Shown here piece by piece: positions 55,601 through 64,000 of a stretch of 64,000 nucleotides of DNA. Location: positions 1 to 64,000 of the forward strand of contig JALQPE010002386.1 in NCBI GenBank assembly GCA_030407315.1. Reading direction: 5' to 3'. A program made the translations under genes and the position numbers. The notes under the pieces were generated by a model. The model did no database searches, had not been told where the DNA came from, and saw nothing but the letters and a program-made list of their open reading frames with translations. This DNA comes from Asparagopsis taxiformis (Eukaryota; Rhodophyta; Florideophyceae; Bonnemaisoniales; Bonnemaisoniaceae). Each line of letters begins with the position of its first letter. The first letter of the stretch is position 1.

Positions 55601-55945
55601 GTCCGTGAGGGAACTGGAACTGGTCCTCTCAACTCGCCATCATATTTCATGATGGCTGCTGGTGCGGATGGGTTCATCATTCGTATCGCCAAGTTCAGCC
55701 ATGTGTGCCTAAGTCATCCAGCGAAAGACAAGTACCGCGTGCCAGTGACGAACGTGCGCATCCCACCGTATTCCCTGCTTGTATGCCGAACGGACGTGTA
55801 TCACGGAGGAATGGGATTCGCGGAGGGTCGTTCTTCGGTGAGGTACCAGCATCCTATCCGGTCCCATCTATCACTGCGAACTTCCAGGGAGAAGTTGCTA
55901 CAGCCTCCCTTCAATGTCAACTACTGGGAGCGTTTAGATATCTGA
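52685..55945 (+). CDS. ParB-like domain / 2-oxoglutarate-Fe(II) dioxygenase fusion, paralogue 1 (intact)
   Basis: An intact 1086-residue frame. Residues about 95-150 form a ParB-like module (VRPGRVNELASIFMDRGF, then CIDGSHRIAAL with GSHR near 139-142). A helical region with ASVSIADNVCAVIEFLRF follows, a pattern shared with dioxygenase 2 and faintly with the methyltransferase protein. A long glutamate/alanine-rich linker with helical EKREAERLAVLQKEQERL and basic patches (DKKRRRED, REKKSRVNARKR) suggests nuclear location. The C-terminal 280 residues hold the catalytic barrel: H968-T-D970 (HxD), H1040 in DVYHGGMGF and arginines in VRYQHPIRSHL. Such enzymes hydroxylate or oxidatively demethylate substrates. 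With a DNA methyltransferase in the same element, DNA or histone marks are plausible substrates, but that is inference. An alternative start is ATG 52823. Confidence 0.85.
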   Translation: MSCPDSIREEAERREAHSEVPQLWISSSTQHLNREPIERTEIAGITMGDNSIMNTTAEKSNSPSAEEKSITIAQYSSSKVQVDPRKVKFPTVTSRLVRPGRVNELASIFMDRGFSTTGTMITVCKMEDNEGDEFYCIDGSHRIAALQLCLEKYSGKNRDSLELVWVQQLIAPNGRLIFDALEVLKLSLEANIQTHDVASVSIADNVCAVIEFLRFSNQMDLPVVRLIPILKEVSYILPSDRNRSENSYRQYINIAKGFNRTDSVAFVYWSSIPSVYNALDRNREIEDARTEGRDPDFSRIDSADMYGCVLDLVNNAIFRNGTDGRGTRDKEWFQWFVLEMTASWTRMRRKRGLVRNIGSGSPFTMRTWLLALLAIYDMAEVVRKWLNSATMEEFVRTDLAAENAKEVGDNDHRIGERIVFVLVDFHDDVVDSSSLRTKNGMFTNSFYDKLEYATGTKAMQETKAEEERERNRMTPGEIEKALVDGAKAEDEEAPTAAEQGNNSTEKETVETSGPVQAEEGVSAEAQVEQEVSAVVEEEQEITPNVVAEEVIPAVATKAIEEAPLSTPKEAEDRPAAAKEGGQERPATRLAAAEKREAERLAVLQKEQERLSASRAERESRARDNSPGRIVREDLPQGRKQSGDTQSLDINLDNSGRMDIDTPGQQAGDAQNRSVILKLRIRTPETYSTSPAEVDKENSGRSRSSGGSGDENESRLDKKRRREDTSAKFSEPNTPDDNIEIGPPREKKSRVNARKRTTGEEAPLFTDEQENSLPDRTFAEDIPEKLPLCVPSNSRMKYYITEEDIDTIRTEIMEAAAGYSTLVCPLGSCESQQYFSYQRRMIDELGYVVLQDIFSSTTVGAATHELFTQMASTFQGTTSGSSASQKNPWKPLRPKDSTGVFKTDRKSICDDLEQESARQYRNKLILELGKAICAENLKLGFGREEAVVFPETGLRLILTAEGSQEQLMHTDVPVREGTGTGPLNSPSYFMMAAGADGFIIRIAKFSHVCLSHPAKDKYRVPVTNVRIPPYSLLVCRTDVYHGGMGFAEGRSSVRYQHPIRSHLSLRTSREKLLQPPFNVNYWERLDI

Positions 55946-56165
55946 TGAAATTAGTTCTTAATAGCATTCTATGGCAGGCATCAAGGCCGCCTTCAAGTAA
56001 ACGATGAAAGTTAGGCTAGTACATGACGTTTGCGTATGTAGACGGGTCAGGAGATATACAATACTCAATTTAATATGAGAAGGGGAGGAAACTATGGTGG
56101 GCACTACTAGAATAGAACAAGGTAATATCGCAGTCGTCTTTGGTTGCAACATTGAGGTGAGGAAG
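55946..56165. other. Intergenic region, no gene seen
   Basis: Short 3' flank of dioxygenase 1 before palindrome cluster 7. No feature was recognised. Confidence 0.4.
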
Positions 56166-56402
56166 GCTTACAGATGATGCAGTTTCGCTGGGGTGCTGAC
56201 AGCAAAGTCATCGTTACGATGACTTTGCTGTAAGAAATCAAATCATTACAGCGGCCACAATTTTTTACCGGGTAAAAAATTCTTGCTGATTTTTTACCCG
56301 GTAAAATTTTCTCACCACTGTAATCAAACCTTTCCTTACAGCAAAGTCATCGTAACGATGACTTTGCTGTAAGCATCCCGGGTAAACGGCTTCGGCTGTA
56401 AG
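56166..56402. repeat. Palindrome cluster 7 downstream of dioxygenase 1
   Basis: Two copies of the 37-bp palindrome flank a pair of TTTACCSGGTAAA-centred units. It ends in GGTAAACGGCTTCGGCTGTAAG, the inverted outer motif. Confidence 0.92.
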
Positions 56403-56943
56403 CGGTTGGGAGTTTCGTCCGTCTCCCACCCTGGGAAGGGTGAGAAGGGAAGTGTGGAGCCGGGAACATCGTACAACGATGGTTTGGACGACTGTTGACG
56501 GCTCTGGGGAGCACTCTGCGTCGTGCAAGCCTGGTTTGCGCTGGCTGCACTACCTGGTATTGAACGGTTCTGTGCGCAAAGTTTACTCATGAAGGAGGTA
56601 GGGTGTTGTGTACCACACCAACCATAGTTACTAACATTTGCAGTGTACTCTAGTGATGTAATTATTATTCTAGTTTCTAACTATACAATGATATTAAGTA
56701 AGTCAGATGTGCACAGAGCATGGTCTAAGCCTAGCACGGTAGAGAAAGATGGAAGAAAGATTGAAGGGTAGGCATGCAGAGGTATGAAGGCAGCAGTATG
56801 TGTAGACTATGGCAGTGGTAAGAAAATATTTCATGCACCAAAGGGTGGGCAGAGTGACATTAGAGAGGTGGTGTGTAGGGGGAAGGTAGGTGGAGATGAT
56901 GAAGGAGGACAACAGAAACGAGAGCGAGGGTTGAGACCAACGG
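56403..56943. repeat. Intergenic dispersed repeat between dioxygenases 1 and 2
   Basis: Part of the same 0.9-1.0-kb composite unit as at 35.5-37.7 kb (shared GCACTCTGCGTCGTGC, CTAAGCCTAGCACGG, GGCATGCAG). No gene was found. Confidence 0.7.
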
Positions 56944-57268
56944 CTTACAGATGGAGCAGTTTACCAGGGATGCTTACAGCAAAGTCATCGTTACGATGAC
57001 TTTGCTGTAAGGAAAGGTTTCATTACAGTGGCCATGATTTCTTTACCCGGTAAAAAAATTCCTGGCCGCTGTAATGAAAACGTTTTCTTACAGCAAAGTC
57101 ATCGTAACGATGACTTTGCTGTCAGGAAACAAAACATTACAGTGGCCATGATTTCTTTACCCGGTAAAAAAATTCCTGGCCTCTGTAATGAAACGTTTCC
57201 TTACAGCAAAGTCATCGTAACGATGGCTTTGCTGTAAGGATCCTTGGTAAACTGCCTGAGCTGTAATT
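56944..57268. repeat. Palindrome cluster 8 upstream of dioxygenase 2
   Basis: Three copies of the 37-bp palindrome and two CATTACAG...CTGTAATG palindromes centred on TTTACCCGGTAAA. Confidence 0.92.
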
Positions 57269-57471
57269 GTCGTACAACGAAAAGTGATGTGGAAGGTTCG
57301 GATTGGTCAACCGCTGAATATCATTACCAGGGTGTATACTAATAGGAATATGTCAGTTCTCTAAGTTTCGCCTATCTTACTCAGCTTACGCAGCAAAACA
57401 GCTTGTCGTTCAGATCTTCTTCTCTCTTTCTCAATCTTTCACTCTTCGTTTGTCAATCACTCACCAAAGCA
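57269..57471 (+). promoter_or_regulatory. Promoter and pyrimidine-rich leader of dioxygenase 2
   Basis: The 80 bp before ATG 57472 are strongly CT-rich (TCTTCTTCTCTCTTTCTCAATC), and TATACTAATAGG lies about 135 bp upstream. This is consistent with a promoter and leader; the start site is not determined. Confidence 0.45.
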
Positions 57472-60400
57472 ATGGCTCAACAATCCCCCAACGCTTTCGA
57501 CCGCCAGGTGCGCTCTGCCAGCCGCCGTGACAACGATTCTCCCACTCCTTCTCCCTCTCCTTCTCCCTCTCCTTCTCCTTCTCTGGCCCCCCCTGTCCCC
57601 ATGGACGTTTGCGAAGCTGCTGCAGCGCTGACCCAGCTCAGCCCAGCACCTAAGCCCGTCCCCTCCCCCCCTTCCGCTTCCGATCCCGCGGTTGTCCCGA
57701 CAATCGACGCTGGCGTTCCCGCAACTCCGCTTCCGGCTCAATCTGCCGAAGCGGCGCCAGCCGTCGAGGGATCTGGTGCTCCTCTGCCTAGCTCGCCTGC
57801 TCCGGACATGATCATCGCGTCCGGCAGCGACTTGGCAGAGGATGCGGAGAAGGTCGATGATCACAACGCTCGTGACATCGTACCGAACAAGCCTCTCCGC
57901 AGCACCAGGCTGGCCTACCCTGGCACAGTGCCCATCCCGGTGGATGTGGACTACGACATAAGTCCGGAGAGCTGCCGAAACATTCCAGTCTTCATTTCCC
58001 CCTGGATGTTTCTCCTCCGGCAGTCGTGTCCAGGGTGGTCAGGCCGCATCGCGTTGATGAGTTGAAGAAAACGTTTCTCACTCAGGGATTTTCCGTGATT
58101 GCTTCACGCGTGTCCGTCTGCGAGGTGATTGATTCCAATGCAAAAGTACGACTGCAATATGTCGATGGATCTCACCGAGTGACCGCGTTGAAGGCCATTC
58201 TCGAGTCGGCTGGACCTGCTCCTGCGAAGGACAGTCCAGAGTGGGAGGAGTTTGTCAAGTCTGACATCTACCGTCGCTTTGGAACTATTCCAGTCGACTT
58301 TCTCCTCCCACCGACTCGGCTTGGCCGGGATGTCTTCTGCTCCGAAGAAGTACTCCCGCTTTCACGGCTGATGAACTTCCACACCCACAATGTCAGCGAG
58401 GTAACAGTTGCTGACAATGTGTGCTCTGTGATGGAGTTCATCAATATCCACCGCCTGGGAAAGAAGAAGATCGAGCCGACCGTTCAATACATTAAAGAAC
58501 GGAAAGCGCTGAGCTGGATTCGTCCGAGACAGCTCATGCGCTACGTCTCGATCGCGCGAGGGTTCAAGACCATTGAAAGCCCTGCTTTCAAATACTGGTC
58601 GAGCATCCCGAACAGGCCGGAGTTCGTGCAGTTTCTCTTCGACGAGGATCTGGCTGGGTGTACGGTGAACTTGTTGTTCAATGGGTCGTTCAGGAGTGCT
58701 CCGGATGTGCAGAAGTGTTTCATCCTGGAGATGACGGCGCGCTACACTTGTAGCCGTCGGTCGGCCGGGCTGAAACCGTACTCGGTTGGTACCATTGGGC
58801 AGGAATGGATTGCTGGTTTGTTGGAAATCTTCGGGTACGTGAAGGAGGTGGCCGAGTACTGGAACGTGTCGGATGTGTTGAGGATGCTGGATGGGTCAAT
58901 TCCCAGCGGGGTGACCCGAGCAAGAGCTTCGACATTCGCTCGCGCGTTGTCGAAGTTCTTGCTCAGATGGTCCCCAAGAAGGGGTGCTGGGCAGACTTCC
59001 GTCCCAAGGAAGGCCCCCCCGATGGTTACAGTTACGAAAAATATTTTCCCCGTAAGAAGTCTGTCTTCGGGAAGGACGCCAGGAAAATGCTCCTGCGCGT
59101 CACTGGGTACCGCGACATGATTATGCGGAAACGCTTTCACGCGATGTACCCAGACATCCCACATGCTGCGCTCCCAGCCACATGTGGTGATGATGCCCCC
59201 ATCCCTTCCTCTTCCAATTCCTTGCCCATCCCTTCATCCTCCATTCCTTTGCCCCCACCACCTCAACTGGAATCTTCCAGCAATTCCGAGGTTGCCCCTG
59301 TTCCTGTCTCTACCCCTGCCGTGTCGGCATCCTCCCCTGCGGTGACCCCGGTCAAGCCGACTGCGCGTGGTCCCCAGGATGGCAGCGAACGCTCTGGTCC
59401 AGTTTCCCACGCCGGGACTGGTACCCCCAACCGTCCTGTCCAAGCCGCGCAGGAGCAGGTCTCACCGGCTTCGCAGCCTGAGCCTGCGACTCCGGCTGCC
59501 GAGCAGCACCCTGCTGCTCCGGCCCCCGCTGTCGAAGCTTCCCGTTCTGCATCTGCTAGCAGTTCGGGAAGCTCCAGCGATGACAGTTTCGTCCCTTCAC
59601 CATCCGGTGGGGTTGGACAGAAGACGGTTGCGAGGATTTCGACGGAGGGCCCTACTCCCGAGAATGTGGTCGAGGGCAGCAGTGCGAAGGGCGGTGCAGA
59701 TCCTGACGAAGATGTCATTGAAGTCAGTGATTCTGCACCGCCCGGAGTGGAAACTTCTGGGAGGAAAGTGATGCCCAGAAGGAGTACCCGCCTGCAAGCG
59801 AGTCGTTCCGGTCGTGGTGGAACGGCGGGTGGTGCTGTGGAGGTCGTCGAGCTGGAGAGCGCCCCCGAGGATGCGGGTGAAAACTCCATCCTCGGGAAGC
59901 GTAACTTGGAAGCGCTTCTGCGACGCCCGAGCCTTCTACCAAAAAGAGAAGGCTCGGTGAGACTTCATCAAAGTCGTCGTCAAAGAAATCCAAGTCGGCT
60001 TCCCGAGGTCGCTCTCGGGAGCCGGTTCTCCAGTTCGACGACGCCCAGGAGAATCCCATTCCCGACAGTATCGTCGATGAGAATGTGGCCGCCGTTCTCC
60101 CCAGCGCAATTGCGTCTGGCAGCCGGATGAAGTACTATATGGAAAGTACGACGGTGGAGACGGTTCGGGCGGAAATGAGGGCGGCAGCATTCCAGGCAGC
60201 TGCATCGCCGGGTGCTGAGGATACGGTGGTGGACAGGTACTTTGCGGTGAAGAAGGCATTGTTGGAAAACTTGGGGGTTATTGTTATGGAAGGCCTGTTG
60301 GCATCGTCCACGGCTGGTAATGCGACGCATGAGTTGTTCGGTCACTTCGCTAGGCAGTTCCCGCTGGTTGAGGAGGTTGAAAAACCCTCCCAGCAGTCTG

Positions 60401-61115
60401 ATTCTAACGATGACGACAGGGAGCCACAGGACGAGCCGCCAGCTTTCGCAAAGCCCGGCTTCGATCCTTCGCCGTGGCAGTTCATCCACAACGTGGGTGA
60501 TGCGAAGGACCGCATCGATGGTGGTCGTGGGCGCCTCTCTCTGCCGCGGCGTGAGTTGTGCGACAAGTTGGAGGAGGGGAATTTGGAGATGTATAAGAAC
60601 AAGTTGGTGGCAGAGCTTGCTCTTGGTGTTTGTGCGGAGTTCTTGAAGTTGGGAATGGAGGGTGAGGATCCTGTCTTCTTCCCGAAGACAGGATTGCGGC
60701 TGCTTCTTACAGCAGATGGGGCTGCGGACCAGGATGGGCACACGGACTTCAAGGTATCGACGAATAGTGTTGGAAGTCCTACCAGTCTCCATCATATTTC
60801 ATGATGTCGAGCGGAGCCGATGGGTTCTCTATAGTAGCTGCCCCTTATAGTCATGTATGCCTGGCCAATCCGGACGCCGATATGTGGAAGGTTCCCCCTC
60901 TCATCTTTTGGGTGCCACCCTATTCCGTATTGGTTGGTCGCGGTGACCTTTACCATTACGGGGTCGGCTTCAGCCGAGGAGATCTTCCTGCAGGCGAGAA
61001 GTTAGTCTATGGCCTGCCCACGCGCGGCCACATCTACTTGAAGACGGAGAAGGACGTCCTCACGGACCACATCCACACCGTCGAATATTACAAGTACGAT
61101 AGGAGCAATAGATAG
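57472..61115 (+). pseudogene. ParB-like / 2-oxoglutarate-Fe(II) dioxygenase, paralogue 2, four small indels
   Basis: From ATG 57472 the protein opens with a low-complexity serine/proline region (an SPSPSPSPSPS run). The ParB-like module follows (VVRPHRVDELKKTFLTQGF, YVDGSHRVTALKAIL), then the ADNVCSVMEF helical segment, a serine/proline-rich linker with KK/RR patches and the dioxygenase barrel (GHTD; LYHYGVGF; GLPTRGHIYL). Four register changes, near 57990, 58910, 59905 and 60770, divide it. At the last three, copy A or the chimeric copy has one base more, so an intact ancestor is clear. Either this copy is decaying or the assembly has single-base errors. It converges on the methyltransferase-SET gene and is about 30 percent longer at the N-terminus than paralogue 1. 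Confidence 0.82.
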
Positions 61116-61590
61116 CATATCAGAAGTATTAAAACCTATACTACTGTTCCCTGCTATAAAGTTCTGTCTTTCTCATCTCAACATTGTTACCTTAGCCCAT
61201 TTTTCAGTTCTCATCTATACATCTGTCCTTCATCTCATAGTTTAGTGCTACTCAGCAGATTGCTTGCTACTTTTTAATATTAGTCTACAACGTTGTATGA
61301 TTTTACTAGCTAGGCCGTAGGGGGAGACTAGTTTCAACCCTTGACAACGCGCAGATTTCGACTACGAGAGCCGTCACTGTGATAAATTATTGGTAGAATT
61401 TTCGTCTATCTTCCCACCTACACTAGGCTACCTATATATATACAGGGTATAACCTGAACAGAGACCACGTGAGGTAAAATACTCCTGAGAGCTGCTCACA
61501 GCCGTACAGACCTTTGCTGAGCAATTTACCCGACTTCACACTTCGCTTCTCACCTTTACCAAGATGGGAGAAGGACGAAACTCCCTGCTG
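61116..61590. other. 3' flank of dioxygenase 2, no gene seen
   Basis: Inverted copy of 16920-17393, including TATATATA near 61438. Polypyrimidine after the stop. No gene was found. Confidence 0.5.
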
Positions 61591-61938
61591 CTTACAGCCG
61601 AAGCCGTTTACCAGGGTTCCTTACAGCAAAGTCATCGTAACGATGACTTTGCTGTAAGGAACCGTTTCCTTGCAGTGGCCAAGAATTTTTTACCGGGTAA
61701 AAAATCAGCAAGAAATTTACCGGGTAAAAAAATTGTGGCCGCTGTAATGATTTGCTTTCTTACAGCAAAGTCATCGTACGATGACTTTGCTGTAAGAAAA
61801 CGTTTCATTACAGCGGCCACAATTTTTTTACCCGGTAAAGAAATCATGGCTGCTGTAATGATTTGTTTTCTTACAGCAAAGTCATCGTAACGATGACTTT
61901 GCTGTCAGCATCCCCGGTAAACGGCCCGCACTGTAATG
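61591..61938. repeat. Palindrome cluster 9 between convergent genes
   Basis: Inverted sister of cluster 1. Three palindromes, one with a shortened centre (TCGTACGA), and CATTACAG...CTGTAATG units. Outer motifs GCCGAAGCCGTTTACC and GGTAAACGGC are inverted. Confidence 0.93.
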
Positions 61939-62211
61939 GGGTGACTGCTTCTCCTACATCGCTCTCTTACTGGTGTTCTACATGCTGCGTTGCTACACAA
62001 TTTCGCACTCACATCTTTCTAGTTTCTCTCCTTTCGTATCCATAGGTATAGCAGTAGAAAAGTGGATAGTTTGCACTCCAGGCCGCAGATGCCTTCCTGC
62101 AGTCATGTCACGATTGTTGTAGTGTAGTCTATAATATCTAGCGCTCTTGGAAGATGATGCACAGTCTATTGTCTCTGTCAATGCGTGTTTACTCAAATCT
62201 ATCAAAGTAGC
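61939..62211. other. 3' flank of methyltransferase-SET gene
   Basis: Matches in reverse 16219-16492 almost exactly. No gene. Confidence 0.5.
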
Positions 62212-64000
62212 TCAGTTAGCTGGCCAATATTTTCTACCATAGTCAGCAAATATCTCCTCATCAGCTTCAACGTCTCTGGTCAGAACGACCTTGACAGCAT
62301 GGGGATTCTTGATATTTGAAGCAAAGTCCGGTTTGTCTATGGCATCGCCTTGTCGAAACTCGGCTGACTGTGTTCGACTCACCTCGGTCGCTTTCTCCGT
62401 TCCGTCAATGACCCGACAATCATTGAGGTAGCTGGTACAATTATAGACCGCTGGAACGAGCCAGACCTTCCGAACAGGTGCACCCCTCCCTATGTACGTG
62501 GTTTCCAATTCCATGTTGTAGTCCTGGAACCTCTCTCCTGTGCACCCAAATCCTTCCGGGCCGTACATCACTGATCTCTGCGGTTCCGAGTCTCGAATCT
62601 TCGCATAGAAAATCGTCCCGTTGTACCAGCCAATGACCGTCCCCTTCTTCAGTTTCTTCGCCGCGAATACGCCAAACCCACCACCTCTTACCTCCGATTG
62701 CGAAACATAGACACCGTAGAATGCGGCATCAGCAGCCAGAATCGCGTCCGGGTCTATGCTCCAAAACGAGTGCATGTCCTCGGCCGGCCACTGGTCCATA
62801 GGCACCCCGCTCAATCTGTGAAGCATAGACCCGTCCTTCTTCATTGACGCAACGAACACAAGCAGATGGTTCGGCAATGCTGTCACAGCAGGTAAACCTT
62901 CTGGTGCATCTGAGATGTGCTTCTGACGAAGCCTTGGAGCTTTTCCTGTGACCGGTACCGACTCGTCCCCAAGAATACTCTCCACCTCACGCTGCAAGAT
63001 CCCCCCATATCGCCCGGCTTTCACCTCACTGACGAAAGCATGCAGTATCCACTCCTGCGATGCATCGTGGCACCTTTTTTCCTTCTCACACCCAATGAAC
63101 CGACGATACGTACCATCCCTCAACGTCATACACGCTATGGCTGTGCTGTATGTTCCCGAGAAGAAATCCATCACGATATCGTTCTGCTTCGAAAATCGTT
63201 CCAGAAGCTCACGAAGAGTGGTCAACGCCTTCTGCTCATGGCGCAGTCGGTTGTTCTGCCCATCGTATTGAGCTTCACCAGCCGACAACCTCGGAACGTT
63301 GTCAATCGCGTTGGTGAACCCAGGGTGCCTCGATATGTCCGGATTGTGCAACCTGTAATCCACCATATCGTATGCAGCCATACCCTTCCCCCGCTTATAC
63401 GCATGGATAACGAAATCGTGCATATTATGCAGTGTGCACGTTTTCGTCGATGGATTGGACGTAAAGCTGTGTGGTCGGCGAGATAGCACGACTGGAACAC
63501 TGTCCACAATCATCTTGCCAGGCTCGGCATTTCTGATTGCATCCATCCATGCCACGAGTTGGCGCACGCTGGAATAGATTAGAGCATGACCGCCAGGCCG
63601 AAGAACTCGAACTATTTCACACGCAACACTCGCCAACTCTTCCGGCTCCAGAATATCGTACTCCGAGTTTTCTCTGCCGCCTTCCCGCCTCGTGTTGAAT
63701 GGAGGATCAGTGAGCACAAGCTGAACACTGTCCTCCAACACGCCATCTTCCAGGAAACTAATTTTGTCCTCCACCTCTTTGGCTACATCAGTGGCGTCAC
63801 AATTCACAGTGTGAATGTAACGCCCCATCACAGCTTCCAGCTTGGTGACATATTCTGGCTTGGTTTCCTTTCCGACGTCAACGAGCGGTGCTTCTGTAGG
63901 CGATACAGTGTCAACCTCCATAGCGTCATCCTCGGCCGCACCTTCTCTTGTTGCTGTTTCGCTAGCAACCGCCGCATTATCGTCCTCTCCACCACCGCGC
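62212..64000 (-). CDS. ParB / DNA methyltransferase / SET protein, second copy (5' end outside window)
   Basis: The visible 596 residues cover the linker, the methyltransferase (LTDPPFN, DFFSGTYSTA) and the SET domain (GGGFGVFAAKKL, YLNDCR, DYGRKYW) and end at the same stop as the copy at 12751-16218. About eleven residues differ, for example M to V before TDPPF and R to C in the FIGREKEK block, giving about 98 percent identity. The frame stays open to the window edge (63922-64000 match 14440-14515), so the ParB half should lie just outside. The high identity indicates recent transposition or duplication. Confidence 0.88.
   Translation of the reverse strand, partial: RGGGEDDNAAVASETATREGAAEDDAMEVDTVSPTEAPLVDVGKETKPEYVTKLEAVMGRYIHTVNCDATDVAKEVEDKISFLEDGVLEDSVQLVLTDPPFNTRREGGRENSEYDILEPEELASVACEIVRVLRPGGHALIYSSVRQLVAWMDAIRNAEPGKMIVDSVPVVLSRRPHSFTSNPSTKTCTLHNMHDFVIHAYKRGKGMAAYDMVDYRLHNPDISRHPGFTNAIDNVPRLSAGEAQYDGQNNRLRHEQKALTTLRELLERFSKQNDIVMDFFSGTYSTAIACMTLRDGTYRRFIGCEKEKRCHDASQEWILHAFVSEVKAGRYGGILQREVESILGDESVPVTGKAPRLRQKHISDAPEGLPAVTALPNHLLVFVASMKKDGSMLHRLSGVPMDQWPAEDMHSFWSIDPDAILAADAAFYGVYVSQSEVRGGGFGVFAAKKLKKGTVIGWYNGTIFYAKIRDSEPQRSVMYGPEGFGCTGERFQDYNMELETTYIGRGAPVRKVWLVPAVYNCTSYLNDCRVIDGTEKATEVSRTQSAEFRQGDAIDKPDFASNIKNPHAVKVVLTRDVEADEEIFADYGRKYWPAN

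Larger units (their letters stand above)
45038..64000 (+). mobile_element. Giant CACTA-like transposon, most complete copy (right end outside window)
   Basis: The first about 93 bp of the left end are cut away by the element ending at 45037. From 45038 the sequence follows the left arm known from 29121 onward. The 35-bp repeats, long hairpin, transposase, ParB-dioxygenase 1, ParB-dioxygenase 2 and, convergently, the ParB-methyltransferase-SET gene follow, separated by palindrome clusters. Comparison with 8168-19571 predicts two more genes and a right terminus about 6.3 kb beyond the window. Confidence 0.83.

Noticed and set aside
61564..61890. Open frames across palindrome clusters (for example 61564-61890 and 51849-52031)
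   Set aside because: They read through hairpin repeats and recur wherever a cluster occurs. The products are repeat translations.

Overview
The window comes from a eukaryotic nuclear genome that is dense in nested mobile elements. The evidence is two Ty3/gypsy chromovirus-type retrotransposons, a chromodomain, a SET domain, poly-A type signals (AATAAA) and nuclear-localisation-like basic patches. Long intronless genes with short intergenic spaces would fit an intron-poor alga such as a red alga, but nothing here fixes the taxon. No rRNA, tRNA or CRISPR array was recognised.

Layout. (1) 1-8167: a gypsy element on the minus strand (gag, protease, RT/RNase H, integrase, chromodomain), broken by frameshifts and by a 236-bp MITE with a TA duplication. 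(2) 8168-19571: the right-hand part, in reverse orientation, of a giant CACTA-like DNA transposon. It carries a coiled-coil gene, a Tudor-like gene, an intact ParB-DNA methyltransferase-SET gene and a convergent ParB-associated dioxygenase copy that is cut by gypsy element 2. (3) 19572-25008: gypsy element 2 (complete 1.27-kb LTR, primer-binding site, gag, protease, start of RT), truncated. (4) 25009-29027: degenerate repeats, a CT-rich kilobase, 0.4-0.5-kb tandem repeats and the acidic tail of an interrupted gene. (5) 29028-35455: left end and an internally deleted copy of the giant transposon. (6) 35456-45037: a non-autonomous relative bounded by left-type and right-type ends, containing broken pieces of three apparently unrelated genes (an LPMO-like secreted protein, a Tudor-Sel1 protein and a single-stranded DNA-binding protein). 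(7) 45038-64000: the most complete giant transposon copy, running off the right edge, with left subterminal repeats, a CACTA-type transposase, two tandem ParB-dioxygenase genes and a convergent ParB-methyltransferase-SET gene.

The two partial copies overlap in the dioxygenase 2/methyltransferase segment, which lets me infer one element of about 25 kb: left end, 35-bp repeats, transposase (+), ParB-dioxygenase 1 (+), ParB-dioxygenase 2 (+), hairpin cluster, ParB-methyltransferase-SET (-), Tudor-like protein (+), coiled-coil protein (-), right end. The striking part is the cargo. A predicted DNA and protein methylation writer and two predicted 2-oxoglutarate/Fe(II) dioxygenases share the same kind of N-terminal ParB-like module. 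All are embedded among clusters of nested perfect palindromes, the symmetry type that ParB-family proteins bind. I propose, as inference, that this is a transposon-borne system for writing and removing chromatin or DNA marks on its own copies.

Several gene copies carry one- or two-base indels relative to sister copies. These may be real decay or long-read assembly errors, and I cannot tell which from the sequence.
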